64,000 nucleotides of DNA from Adiantum capillus-veneris (Eukaryota; Streptophyta; Polypodiopsida; Polypodiales; Pteridaceae). The notes under the pieces are model-generated. The model saw only the letters and a list, made by a program, of their open reading frames with translations. It did not search any database and was not told where the DNA came from. The position numbers were made by a program, and so were the translations under genes. Shown piece by piece: positions 14,730 through 28,707 of this stretch (its first letter is position 1; every line of letters starts with the position of its first letter). The DNA lies in the NCBI GenBank assembly GCA_014529385.2, contig CM043966.1:92575087-92639086 (forward strand), written 5' to 3'.

Positions 14730-14750
14730 TGGTATCAAAGCATTTGGTTT
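14730..14750 (+). promoter_or_regulatory. Primer binding site of B2 (initiator tRNA-Met type)
   Basis: TGGTATCAAAGCATTTGG directly after the LTR CA matches the TGGTATCAGAGC pattern complementary to plant initiator tRNA-Met. The minus copy at 24,045-24,068 reads TTGGTATTAGAGC. Confidence 0.8.
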
Positions 14751-15136
14751 CTCTTTTCTTACTCAAGAAGAGAGGTCCTTAAGTAGCTTATAACTGGTTG
14801 ATTTTGTTAATTATATTACGGTAAGTGGGACTGGGATCTATTATCGATTTTGTTGAGCCCACTATGTGGGATATGGTGCACACTTCGGGAGTTTTGGACT
14901 TAATAATGGGGTCTTTTTAGACTTGCCTACGGCTTTACCATTATTGAGGCATAAGAAGTCCGAAAGAGCTATCCCTCGGCAATTCTGCAATATTAGACCC
15001 ACTGCACTACTCTCTAAACCACTTCGAGTCGTGGGTGTAGATAATTAAGAGCCGATTTTCAAAGGCTAAGAGGAGTGGCAGCTTAAGGTTTTGAATTGCC
15101 AAAGCATACACTAAGAAGTACACAAATTTTGTTAAC
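14751..15136 (+). other. Leader of chromovirus B2
   Basis: Non-coding leader between PBS and gag. A related leader lies in reverse at 23,662-24,044. Confidence 0.6.
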
Positions 15137-16200
15137 ATGACTGACAATAACCAAGAGAGCAGAATGAACATTGATATCTTTGATTTTGCACATGAAGGTG
15201 CTAATGATGATGGCCCCATGTTTGTCAATTATCTCGTTACTAGGTTGTTGCAAGTTATGGGCAACCCTGCTTTGCAAGCCAAAGTTTCTCGACAACTTCG
15301 CGCTTATGGGATTTTCCTTCCTCTCCAAGAGGAGAGAGAGCTTAGGAGGCCTCTTGAAGAGACCCCCAAAAGAATACTCTTTCCCATACGAGAGGAGGAA
15401 TCCAAAGAGCAAGAAAGCAATGAAACTTTAAGTTCCTCTGAAGATGTGGCTCCACGTAGATGGTGGTCTAGACGATCGTCAACTCCTCCCAACAGGAAAA
15501 CATCAACACACAGTCCTTGTCCTCGACATTCCTAAAGGGAAGAGTGGAAACAAAGGAAGAAAAGGGCAAGAAAGAGGTTACCCTCTTCTCCTTCTTCTTC
15601 ACCTTCCTCCTCTTCTGACGAAAGCTATGGCTATTCTCCTAGAGAATACAAGAGGGGAGGACATCACAAATCATATCCTGGATGGCGAAGGTCACAAAAG
15701 CTCAAGAAGTTCAAAGAGGGAGGAAAGAGTATCTATTTTCTCACCTATGATGGCACCTTTGGTGCCACCGACAAAGTATTGGCCTTCATCCAGCAATTTG
15801 ATGCGGCCTTTGGAGATGAGGGCTTCACAAAGTCCTCCAACCTACACCATGTAGCTATGCACTGCTAGAAATCATCTCGTCAATGGTGGGCTAGCCTTCG
15901 TGGCAACGGCGCCGAAGCCCCAAAGACATGGAAAACTCTACGAGTTTCCATCATGAAGCAATTCCTTGCAAACAATGCAAAGGACAAAGTGCTCACCGAA
16001 TGGCGCAGTTTGAAGCTTCTCTCTCATGAGTCTATCCACAAATATGTAGACAAGTTTTGGGATTTACATCTCAAGGCTACTGTCTTCCAAAAGATAGACT
16101 TCGTCGAGCAAAAGCAGCAATCTGTGCGGGATTACCTAAAGAGATGGACAAATACATCAACTCTCAATGGCCTGGTTCTATCACCGAAGTAGTCCATCAC
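15137..16200 (+). pseudogene. Chromovirus B2 gag, broken
   Basis: Starts MTDNNQESRMNIDIFDFAHE; the same N-terminus is found at 23,661 on the minus strand. The frame is lost at about 15,535. The capsid-like gag region resumes in another frame (KVLAFIQQFDAAFGDEG near 15,770; WRSLKLLSHESIHKYVDKFWDLHL near 15,998), with a stop at about 15,867 and a further frame change near 16,120. Known role of the family: assembly of the virus-like particle. This copy cannot make it. Confidence 0.85.
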
Positions 16201-17034
16201 ACCATGGTTGCTTCACACATCAATTTCCAACAAGGGGCTAGATGGAATGTCAAGCCCATGAAAAACAAAGACAAAAATGATGCAAAGGGGAAGACCAATG
16301 CCCAAAATTCTTCCCAAGGCACTTCCAACAACAACAACAACAACAGTCGGTCCAAGGAGAAGGGGGTTTACAAAGGCAAAAACAAACTATCTCCTGAAGA
16401 TCTTGAAGCTTTTCGCAAGGACTATAAGTGTTTTAAGTGTGGGGAGCAAGGACATGGCTGTCGTTCTTACTCCAAGAAAAATGCTTGCAATGAGACTCCT
16501 AGGGCTTCTACCATCAAAGCTCCAAAAGAAGATGCTCATTGCAAAGGATCATCTCTCTCCTATTCTTGGGAAAAGGTAAGGGAGCATGATGCCTTTATCT
16601 TGTTTGACCCTGGCTCTACTCACAACGTCATATCAATGGAGTTGGTCACCAAGTTGGGCATTCAAGTTTTTGAGATGGGAGATATTGTAACGGTTGACAC
16701 AACTTTCAAGGGACAGCAAGCCTTCGTTACTCCCTTGATTGGGAAGTTGAGGCTTCATGTCCAAAGCTATGTCGACAAAGAAGACTTTTTTATCTTTCCT
16801 CTCCAACATGAAGATGCTATCCTAGGGGCGCCATGGTTTGATCGCATGGCTACCAACATGAAGTTCCTTGAATGGAGAATCTACTTCACCTACAGGGGAA
16901 AGAACATGTATATAGATGCTAGTGAGTGTGGTCGTACTATACCACTTGTAAATCCTTTTGCTTTTGATAAATCAATGAAGACCTCAATTTTTGCATACAT
17001 GTTTTTTTGTCAAAGAGTCCCTAAAAGATCCTAA
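16201..17034 (+). pseudogene. Chromovirus B2 nucleocapsid knuckle and protease
   Basis: Open to 17,034 in one frame. The zinc knuckle near 16,430 reads CFKCGEQGHGCRSY: the fourth ligand is Tyr instead of Cys. An Asn repeat precedes it. The aspartic protease signature FDPGSTHNVIS starts near 16,603, with ILGAPWFDR near 16,825 as the flap or C-terminal strand. Confidence 0.8.
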
Positions 17035-17720
17035 TGTTTCATCAAATGTAAATGGTAGGAATCAAGAAGAGTTAGGCTTGTCTAATTTTCTAAAAGGATT
17101 CCAAGATGTGTTCATCGATGATATCTCTATGGATTGACCTCCAAAATGAGGGGTGATGGCCATCGCATTGAGCTCCTATCAGGAAGCTCACCGCATAACA
17201 AGACTCCTTATTCAGTTTCTCAAGCTCAACAAGAGGATATCATGAGGCAAGTACAAGAATTGATTGACAAAGGGATGGTAAGGCCTAGCTCCTCTCCCTC
17301 CTTTTAGTGCAAAAGAAAGATGGTATATACCGTATGTGTGTGGACTATCGAGCACTAAACCATATCACTATCAAAAACAAATTTCTCATGCCTCGGGTAG
17401 AAGATATGTTTGATAAGCTACAAGGCTCTACCTACTTCAGTAGGATTGACCTAGTGGCTATCATTAAGTAAGGATAATGGATGAAGATATCCTAAAGACC
17501 GCGTTTTGTACAATGTTTGGCCTTTATGAATATCTAGTCATGCCTTTTGGCTTGACTATTTCACTAGCCACGTTCAATCGTCTAATGGAGAAAATCTTTA
17601 GACCCTACCGCAAATTCACTGGAGTGCTCTTTGATGATATATCATCTACTCCAAGTCTCTGGAGGAACAAAAGCAACATCTCCAAGTGTTTTTTCAAGCA
17701 TTGAGGGAGAACAAGCGTTT
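17035..17720 (+). pseudogene. Chromovirus B2 reverse transcriptase N-terminal part, truncated
   Basis: Parallel to B1 bases 60-760 with different lesions (DYRALNHITIKNKFLMP near 17,343; [20 protein letters not shown] near 17,540). The active-site box is deleted or shifted near 17,632. Similarity stops abruptly at 17,720, where element A LTR sequence begins. Confidence 0.85.
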
Positions 17721-18028
17721 TACCCCAACATCAATGAACTGGTAATTTTGGGTGCAATTCATGTCCAAAGGCTTATGCTTCTCCTCCAATTTTGCTTGGC
17801 AAACTGATTCAGCTTCATAAGGTGACTTATTTCATTGAAGGTTGTTGTTTTGTTGCTTGTGATTCATTGGCTATTGTTTGGCTACCATTGTAAGAGGGTT
17901 GATGGTGAGAGGGCTCCCATAACCCTAAGACAATGTGCTAGTGATGCTATAACCAAATCTTGTCACTTGATTCCACAAGCTCTAAGTTCCTTTTTATGCA
18001 AAATATAAAGTTGAAGCTAAGTTGTACA

Positions 18029-18086
<58 letters not shown>

Positions 18087-18341
18087 TTTTAGTGTGTGAG
18101 TGTTCCATTGGTGTTAGGGTTAGTGTAAATTCCTTGCTTGTTTGTGGGTTGCTCTAACAATTCTCCTCTTTTACGTCCTAGTTCGCTTTTAAACTAGGTG
18201 GTGCCCCTTGTGTAGTTGGGATTTGGCTGTGGGTTTGTTGTTTTGGTTTGTTGTGTTTTTCCCCAGTCCCATTGAGCAGCACGGGAGCCTTGAAGGGTGT
18301 CTAGAGGTTGCTCTTCTTGTTGCCCGCCCCGGACCGCCTCA
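17721..18341 (+). repeat. 5' LTR of element A, truncated at its 5' side
   Basis: Matches 22,872-23,554 with about 18 substitutions in about 570 bp outside the microsatellite. The first about 2 kb of the LTR is missing. It ends CGCCTCA. It contains a 51-bp (CT)n at 18,033-18,083 where the partner LTR has about 108 bp. Confidence 0.88.
18177..18208 (+). promoter_or_regulatory. U5 hairpin plus primer-site-like motif, element A
   Basis: CCTAGTT at 18,177-18,183 pairs with AACTAGG at 18,192-18,198, followed at once by TGGTGCCCCT. The same arrangement is present in element C at 54,172-54,200. The 9-base TGGTGCCCC also begins the primer site at 18,346. Confidence 0.55.
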
Positions 18342-18342
18342 A

Positions 18343-18361
18343 TTTTGGTGCCCCCACTAAG
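18343..18361 (+). promoter_or_regulatory. Primer binding site of element A
   Basis: TTTTGGTGCCCCCACTAAGG lies one base after the LTR end and nearly matches the element C site (TTTGGTGCCCCCACTGAGG at 54,293). The priming tRNA is not assigned; it is not the initiator-Met pattern. Confidence 0.75.
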
Positions 18362-18641
18362 GAATGATTGTGTGCTTATTGTTGTTGTATTGCATGAATG
18401 ATTGAATTTCAGCATAATCAAGTAGATTATATGAATCATGAAAACATGTATGACCGAGTTTAATTTCAAGGAAACAAAAATTGATCTAGAATATGGTTCG
18501 GATTATGCATAACATAAGAAAGGAAAAAAACATTTTCACATAAGAATCTAGAATTCATGCTGAAAGACCTTTCAAAACTTTGTGTAGTTAGTTGATGATT
18601 GTTTGGAACTAATCTTTGTGTGGTTCTAGCATTGAGAGACT
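18362..18641 (+). other. Leader of element A
   Basis: AT-rich, no ORF. It separates the primer site from the gag-like ORF. Confidence 0.6.
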
Positions 18642-20630
18642 ATGACACGCTATACCTTTGATGATATCCCAATCTTCTTCGGAAATCCAGAAGAAGATGT
18701 TGATGATTTTCTTGCTGATTTTAGAATGGTTTGTCATATCCTTGGTAAAAGGGATGACATTAAAAAAGGGGATTTTCTATTGCTATGCCTTAGAGGCAAC
18801 GTTGAGCAATGGTTTTGGAGTATGTCTTCTCAGATTGAAGATGGATATACCCAAATTTCCAAAGCTTTGAAGGCGAGATTCTCTAAAGTTCCAACAACGG
18901 AGAAAGCATGGGCTTCACTACGGAGACTTCAACAACATGGTGAAGACTACTATGCTTATCAGGATATTTTTTCTCGTCAATGGGAAGGATGTGGATTTAG
19001 TTCTACATTTCCAGATTATGTAAAAATGGATCAATTTATTTCGGGTTTGTCTCCTTTCCTAAAGACTAAGGTTACTTGTAGTGGACCCTCTACCTTTGAA
19101 GAAGCGGTCACTATTGCCCGAAGGAAGTTTCACAAGTACTTCTACATCAAAAATGGTTTCCATCATGCTGGAAGAACCAACCATCATGAAAGTGTTTCTA
19201 TCAAGGAGTCATCTCCTTTGCCATACTTGTCTCCTTCTACTCCGACAAATGTTGAAGAAGTTACTTACATGCCAACTGATTATTCAAGTGCTAAAGTGTG
19301 TGGCCAAGATTCAAATGTGGAATCTCTTTCTTCTACCTTTATCACAAGCATGCAAAAATTGACACAAGATATCTCAAATGGCATTGATGATTCAATAATG
19401 GATACATCCAACCTTTTGGCAGAGGATCAATTTCTAGTCCGAGCAGACGAAGCTTTTGTGCAACATGACTCTATGGAGAATGAAGACCTTGAAGGTAACC
19501 TTGATCTTATGGAATGTTCTGAGAGTGTATCTTCTCTAAAAGAAGAGAGTGAAGAAGAAGATGAAATCATAGGTGGAGAGATCATAGACCACATTGATCA
19601 TAAAGAGATGATTGTGTACATGGAATGCCAACTCCAAAACAAAGTAGAAGAGTGTGAGTTGAATCCATGTGAGGATAATCTTGAAGAAGTGTTTGAGGAT
19701 GTTGAAAAGAATTGGTATGACCCATGTATGTTAAGCATGGAGGAACCTATCATGCAAGAAGCCAAATGTTTCACAAAATCAAACAATAATCCATCAACCT
19801 TTGAGGTGGTACAATGTGAGGAGTTACAACCTTGCCAAAGGGGGGGCTTAGAAGGGGATGAAGAACATGGGAGAGTAGTAAAATATAAAATCATAAAAGG
19901 AAACTATCAGAAGGGTATCATTCTCTCCAATGGTGTTTTAGTGGGTGGCTCTTCATTCATGGGACAATCTCTTAGCAAGAAAATCCAAGCTTTTGAAGCC
20001 CCAATCATCTTCACATTGGGTTTCACCTCTTCAAGGTCAACTTCTCCTCTCTTCACATATACCTTTCATCGAGGACACCATACCCTCTTAAGTGGAAGAG
20101 GACATGAATACTTGGTGATAAACGAATGTTTCCAAATCTTCTTCACTTGGTTCTTTGGTGTATGGAGGTCGCACATTGTGATGCTTCTGGTCTTCATCAT
20201 AGATGAAAAACTTGTTGATTGCTACGTGTGGATATTTCATGAATCAGTACCAAAATCTATTCTCTTCCAATGTGTTGGAAGCAATAGAAACCTTCGTCTA
20301 TTATCTACTTATGTGGTAAACTATTTGCAATATCTTCCAATAGTAGCTGGAAGCATGGATCAAGCTATCCTAAATCATGAAGGTCATAGAATTTTTTACT
20401 TGTTGATGAGCCTACCCAGGTTGAATGAATTTTATGAGCTACAGTTCAGGAATTTTCTCATACAAGCTCTTGAAGATCGTAGTAGATACATCAACTTTAC
20501 ACAGGAGGAAGAGCAACCAATCTTTTATATCACATTCATAGTGATCGATGCAATGATAGACAACAGTAAAATCTACAAGTTTCTTCAATCAAAATCAGTA
20601 AGTGATTTCATACCATACATCTCGCTTTAG
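18642..20630 (+). CDS. Gag-like protein of non-autonomous LTR element A, 662 residues
   Basis: Single open frame starting ATG, with no lesion. The N-terminal about 170 residues resemble a retrotransposon gag (FDDIPIFFGNPEEDVDDFLADF, CLRGNVEQWFWSM, LKARFSKVPTTEKAWASLRRLQQ, DQFISGLSPFLKTKV, EEAVTIARRKF): capsid-like helices expected to build the particle. Residues about 200-420 are strongly acidic and low in complexity. The last about 230 residues (from about GRVVKYKIIKGNYQKG) are hydrophobic and aromatic-rich and I do not recognise them. No zinc knuckle, protease, RT or integrase is present anywhere between the LTRs, so enzymes must come in trans. PBS and PPT match the Tat-lineage element C. 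Confidence 0.75.
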   Translation: MTRYTFDDIPIFFGNPEEDVDDFLADFRMVCHILGKRDDIKKGDFLLLCLRGNVEQWFWSMSSQIEDGYTQISKALKARFSKVPTTEKAWASLRRLQQHGEDYYAYQDIFSRQWEGCGFSSTFPDYVKMDQFISGLSPFLKTKVTCSGPSTFEEAVTIARRKFHKYFYIKNGFHHAGRTNHHESVSIKESSPLPYLSPSTPTNVEEVTYMPTDYSSAKVCGQDSNVESLSSTFITSMQKLTQDISNGIDDSIMDTSNLLAEDQFLVRADEAFVQHDSMENEDLEGNLDLMECSESVSSLKEESEEEDEIIGGEIIDHIDHKEMIVYMECQLQNKVEECELNPCEDNLEEVFEDVEKNWYDPCMLSMEEPIMQEAKCFTKSNNNPSTFEVVQCEELQPCQRGGLEGDEEHGRVVKYKIIKGNYQKGIILSNGVLVGGSSFMGQSLSKKIQAFEAPIIFTLGFTSSRSTSPLFTYTFHRGHHTLLSGRGHEYLVINECFQIFFTWFFGVWRSHIVMLLVFIIDEKLVDCYVWIFHESVPKSILFQCVGSNRNLRLLSTYVVNYLQYLPIVAGSMDQAILNHEGHRIFYLLMSLPRLNEFYELQFRNFLIQALEDRSRYINFTQEEEQPIFYITFIVIDAMIDNSKIYKFLQSKSVSDFIPYISL

Positions 20631-20881
20631 GAAAGATATTTCAAGATCTTTGATCCTGGGGGGTGCTTATGGAAACTTTCTTGATGGAGGAGGTTTACTC
20701 CATCACTTCATTTCATCCTGCTATTGGCTCCGAGAACCTTTCATATCACACAAGGTTTTTTAATCATACAACAAAGGTTCTTCAAAGATGAGAGAAGACA
20801 AAGACAGACGTTACACAATCTACATGTTGTATCATCGGATAAATGGTACATGAATATACCATTATCTAAGGGGGAGGCTAA
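20631..20881 (+). other. Element A 3' internal region with polypurine tract
   Basis: Short non-coding stretch ending CTAAGGGGGAGGCTAA before the LTR TG at 20,882. Element C has the near-identical AAAAGGGGAGGGCTAA at 60,387-60,402. Confidence 0.7.
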
Positions 20882-23554
<2,673 letters not shown>

Positions 23555-23661
23555 CTAGTAACAATATAGTTCACAAACATAGGGGCATCATTAGTAGCAC
23601 CTTCATGTGAAGAATCAAAGCTGTCAATATTCATTCTACTCTTTTTATTATTGTCATCCAT
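23555..23661 (-). pseudogene. Chromovirus B3 gag N-terminus, interrupted by element A
   Basis: Minus strand starts MDDNNKKSRMNIDSFDSSHE, matching the B2 gag start. It is cut after VNYIVTS, where the element A LTR begins. Confidence 0.85.
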
Positions 23662-24068
23662 GCTAACTAAATTTATATCTATGCTACCTTGTACTTTAGC
23701 AACTCCAAAACTTTAGTTGCTATGCTTCTTTACTTTTGAAAAGTAGCTCTCAAGCAGCCACACTCATGGTTTAGAGACTGTTGATTGCAAAGAGTAGTGG
23801 AGAGGGTCTAACAGTGCTCGGTTGATTATGGTTCCTGTTGAGCTTGCTAGTAGCTCAATAATGGTTAAGCCAAAGGCAAGCCCCAAAAGACTCCATTATT
23901 AAGTCTGTAGTTCCCAACCATGTACCTCAAACTTAGTTCATTCCAGCCATGATAATAAATCCCTGTCCCACTTACCCTCTTGCAATGAACATGTCCAACC
24001 TTTCATTGACAACTTAAGGAACTCTCTTCTAAAGCAAGAAAAGAGAAACCAATAGCTCTAATACCAAT
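23662..24068 (-). other. Leader and primer binding site of chromovirus B3
   Basis: Reverse complement of the B2 leader. The primer site TTGGTATTAGAGC (minus) lies at 24,068-24,056, adjoining the LTR. Confidence 0.75.
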
Positions 24069-26290
<2,222 letters not shown>

Positions 26291-26620
26291 TGTGTTAGCT
26301 AGGGTGTTCAACTTGCCTTATAAGAGTACCCACATGTGACAAGAAAGTTATTTGGTACATAATGGAAGTGTCTGTAGCCATCTAAACTGGTGCGAATGGC
26401 TACGTGCAAGTTTCTAATGGAAATCTTTACCTATGAGTTTCTACAAGTAGCTAGCGGGGTTGTTTCATTTGCCTTGTATGAGCACCACATGTAACAAGGA
26501 AATTATTTGGTGCATAATGGAATTGCCTATAGCCATCCGCGCCGGCGTGGAATGGAAATCTTTATCCATCACTCCTGCAAACATTGGCACGATCATTCAA
26601 AAAATGAAGCGAAAATCCCA
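26291..26620. repeat. Diverged tandem duplication, unit about 165 bp
   Basis: 26,291-26,455 and 26,456-26,616 share blocks TTATTTGGT(A/G)CATAATGGAA, GTAGCCATC or ATAGCCATCC and AATGGAAATCTTTA(C/T)C in the same order. A further partial unit (GCCTATAGCCATCC) lies at 27,532-27,560. Confidence 0.75.
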
Positions 26621-27510
26621 AAATACCCCTTTGGTTTGTGGAAAGTCCCAAAATACACCTCAAATTTCAAAAAATTCCCAAAATACCCTTGTATCTATTT
26701 TAGTTGGATTGTTCACGATTTCCTAATCTTTATTCTTTTTTGACAATGGAGATCCATTTTTAGTGCTTAGCATGTAATTTGTCACAAATTACCTCCCAAA
26801 AAAAGACAATTATGTCTAAAAATAATGAAGAAATTCATCTCCAAAACCTACATAACTAGCTCAAATTCTAGTTTAAGTATCTTGTATTGATAGACAATCA
26901 ATCTTCTTATGAAAAGTTACAAATTTTTTAATCTTCAGACAAATTTACTCTCACAACTAGGGGTATTTTGGGAATTTTGGAAAATTTGAAAGGCATTTTG
27001 GGAATTTATGACAAAGTACGGGGTACCCAGCTGGGGAAAATCGGAAAAACAATAGAATCACGCGAGATCCGTTTCAAAGCTGAATGGGTGGTGTCGAATT
27101 TTGCAGACAAACGTCTGAGCAAGGGGGGAGATGCGAGGTGAATTCGGATGCTCATGCTCTAGCCACATTCTGCAGATGCTATGCATCCTGTCACGCAAGG
27201 AACTGGCCGCTATGGGGGCACAGGAGGTTCAAGCTATTTTTTATATGCAAGGAATTGTGTTGAACATCGCAACACCTACTGCATGCTGTGTTGGCTACGA
27301 GAACATTGTGAGGTCAACCATACTTATGTCGCGCGTTCGAACTCCTCATCCGCCTTTTATAGTGAGAGAGATCTCAACTCAGAACTGGAATCTGAGGAGT
27401 ATTTGATGAATATAATATCAGTGGAGCCAGTATGTACCATTGTGGCATTGGGAGTTTTTTAAATTTGAAAGGTATTTTGGGAATTTCCACAAATTAAAGG
27501 GGTATTTTGG
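26617..27510. mobile_element. Foldback or MITE-like element with inverted CCCAAAATACCCC arms
   Basis: The left arm 26,617-26,690 is the reverse complement, at about 85%, of 27,449-27,510. A third copy of the arm, in the right-hand orientation, lies at 26,961-27,012, so an inner about 396-bp unit and an outer about 890-bp unit are both possible. No transposase and no clear target duplication. The interior frames (27,131-27,462) are unrecognised. Confidence 0.6.
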
Positions 27511-27665
27511 TAACTATCTCAAATATGAACTGCCTATAGCCATCCATGCTGGCGTGGATGGCTACAGGTAGTTTCACATCACTATTTTTTCTTGCCTAAT
27601 GCCATGCTACAAATCCATGCTAGAGTGCAACAATGAAAGGCTGATTCTCTCTCTCTCTCTCTCTC
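27511..27665. other. Spacer and (TC)n tract before the LINE
   Basis: Unassigned sequence ending in about 20 bp of (TC)n at 27,646-27,665, which adjoins the LINE 5' end. Confidence 0.6.
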
Positions 27666-27750
27666 AGAGTTATGGAAGGTGTTTTTGTAGCAGCATTTTC
27701 GAAGTGAACAGGTTCAACAAAATTGATTCTCATCTCCTATTTTACATACA

Positions 27751-28701
27751 ATGTCTTCCGGCACTCGCAAGGGTTCTTCTTCTTCAACAAGGTCCACAAC
27801 CATTGTGGAAAATGATCCAAAATCTCCTAAGTGTGGAGATAGCAACACAACCACCCAACCAACGACATCGGAAACCATGATCATGGCGTACTTGGTATCA
27901 TTGCAAGAGACCGTAAACAAACAAGGCGAAGACTTACGAGCACTTGCAATGGAGAATGGCACACTAAGGGTACTTGTGGTTGAGAATGAGAATCTCAAGA
28001 GGACACTTGAGATGCAAACAACACGTTTGATGCAACTTGAAGAGGAAGTCAAGGAATGTAAACGCTCTCTTGTGGACTTGAATGCTTTGAAGGAGCGGAT
28101 GAGCAAAGTAGAGCATGACCATGTATTGAAAGAGGAGAAATTTGACACTATGAGCCGGGATGTATGCGACATGAAAAATGTATGCACAAACAAGTCTTGG
28201 GCTGATGTATGTGGTAGCAATGTGGTTTCTAATTCCTCACTCATGCAAGCTATGGTTCAAACAAAGAATGTTGAGAATGTAGATGTGGAGGAGTTGAAGG
28301 AACGGGAGCGACGTTCCAAGAACATTGTTATTCGTGGAATTCCCGAAGAGAAGTTAGAGACACCTCCTTCTCTTGCCATTGTTATTGAAGATTTCTTCAA
28401 AACTCACTTTGGCATGTCCGGAGTTATGGTCTATGGAGCACATAGAGTGGGGAAGCAAGGAGCTCCTCGCTCGGGAGAACGGCCAATTGTATGCACCATG
28501 CCGGATGAGACCAAGCGAAAGATTATCCTTGATAATAGTTGGATCTATTTGAGGAATACAAAATGTTTTGTATGTGAAGATCGCACTATTAAGCAACAAA
28601 ATATGCGTCGCAAGGCATATGAGGAAAAGAATAATAAAAACAAGGAAATCTCTCATGAAGAAAATGTGCCCAAGGAGGAGGCAAGTCTCTCAAGCAAATA
28701 G
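27751..28701 (+). CDS. LINE ORF1 protein, 316 residues
   Basis: Intact frame, stop at 28,699-28,701, six bases before the ORF2 start region. Residues about 45-145 form a heptad-rich, charged coiled coil (VSLQETVNKQGEDLRALAMENG and on). From about residue 188 there is RRSKNIVIRGIPEE, then AHRVGK, then the RPIVCTMPDETKRKIIL block. That order resembles the RRM-like plus C-terminal nucleic-acid chaperone region of L1/CR1-type ORF1 proteins. It has no CCHC knuckle, unlike the usual plant L1 ORF1. Expected role: RNA binding and chaperone in the retrotransposition particle. Assignment to the chaperone fold is by motif order only. Confidence 0.78.
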   Translation: MSSGTRKGSSSSTRSTTIVENDPKSPKCGDSNTTTQPTTSETMIMAYLVSLQETVNKQGEDLRALAMENGTLRVLVVENENLKRTLEMQTTRLMQLEEEVKECKRSLVDLNALKERMSKVEHDHVLKEEKFDTMSRDVCDMKNVCTNKSWADVCGSNVVSNSSLMQAMVQTKNVENVDVEELKERERRSKNIVIRGIPEEKLETPPSLAIVIEDFFKTHFGMSGVMVYGAHRVGKQGAPRSGERPIVCTMPDETKRKIILDNSWIYLRNTKCFVCEDRTIKQQNMRRKAYEEKNNKNKEISHEENVPKEEASLSSK

Positions 28702-28707
28702 GGATGC

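Noticed and set aside
16277-16579. 100-codon plus ORF within chromovirus B2
   Set aside because: Shadow frame of the nucleocapsid region; the real frame shows the zinc knuckle and protease.
27714-28244. 176-codon minus ORF
   Set aside because: Antisense of LINE ORF1, which has coherent coiled-coil and RNA-binding motifs on the plus strand.
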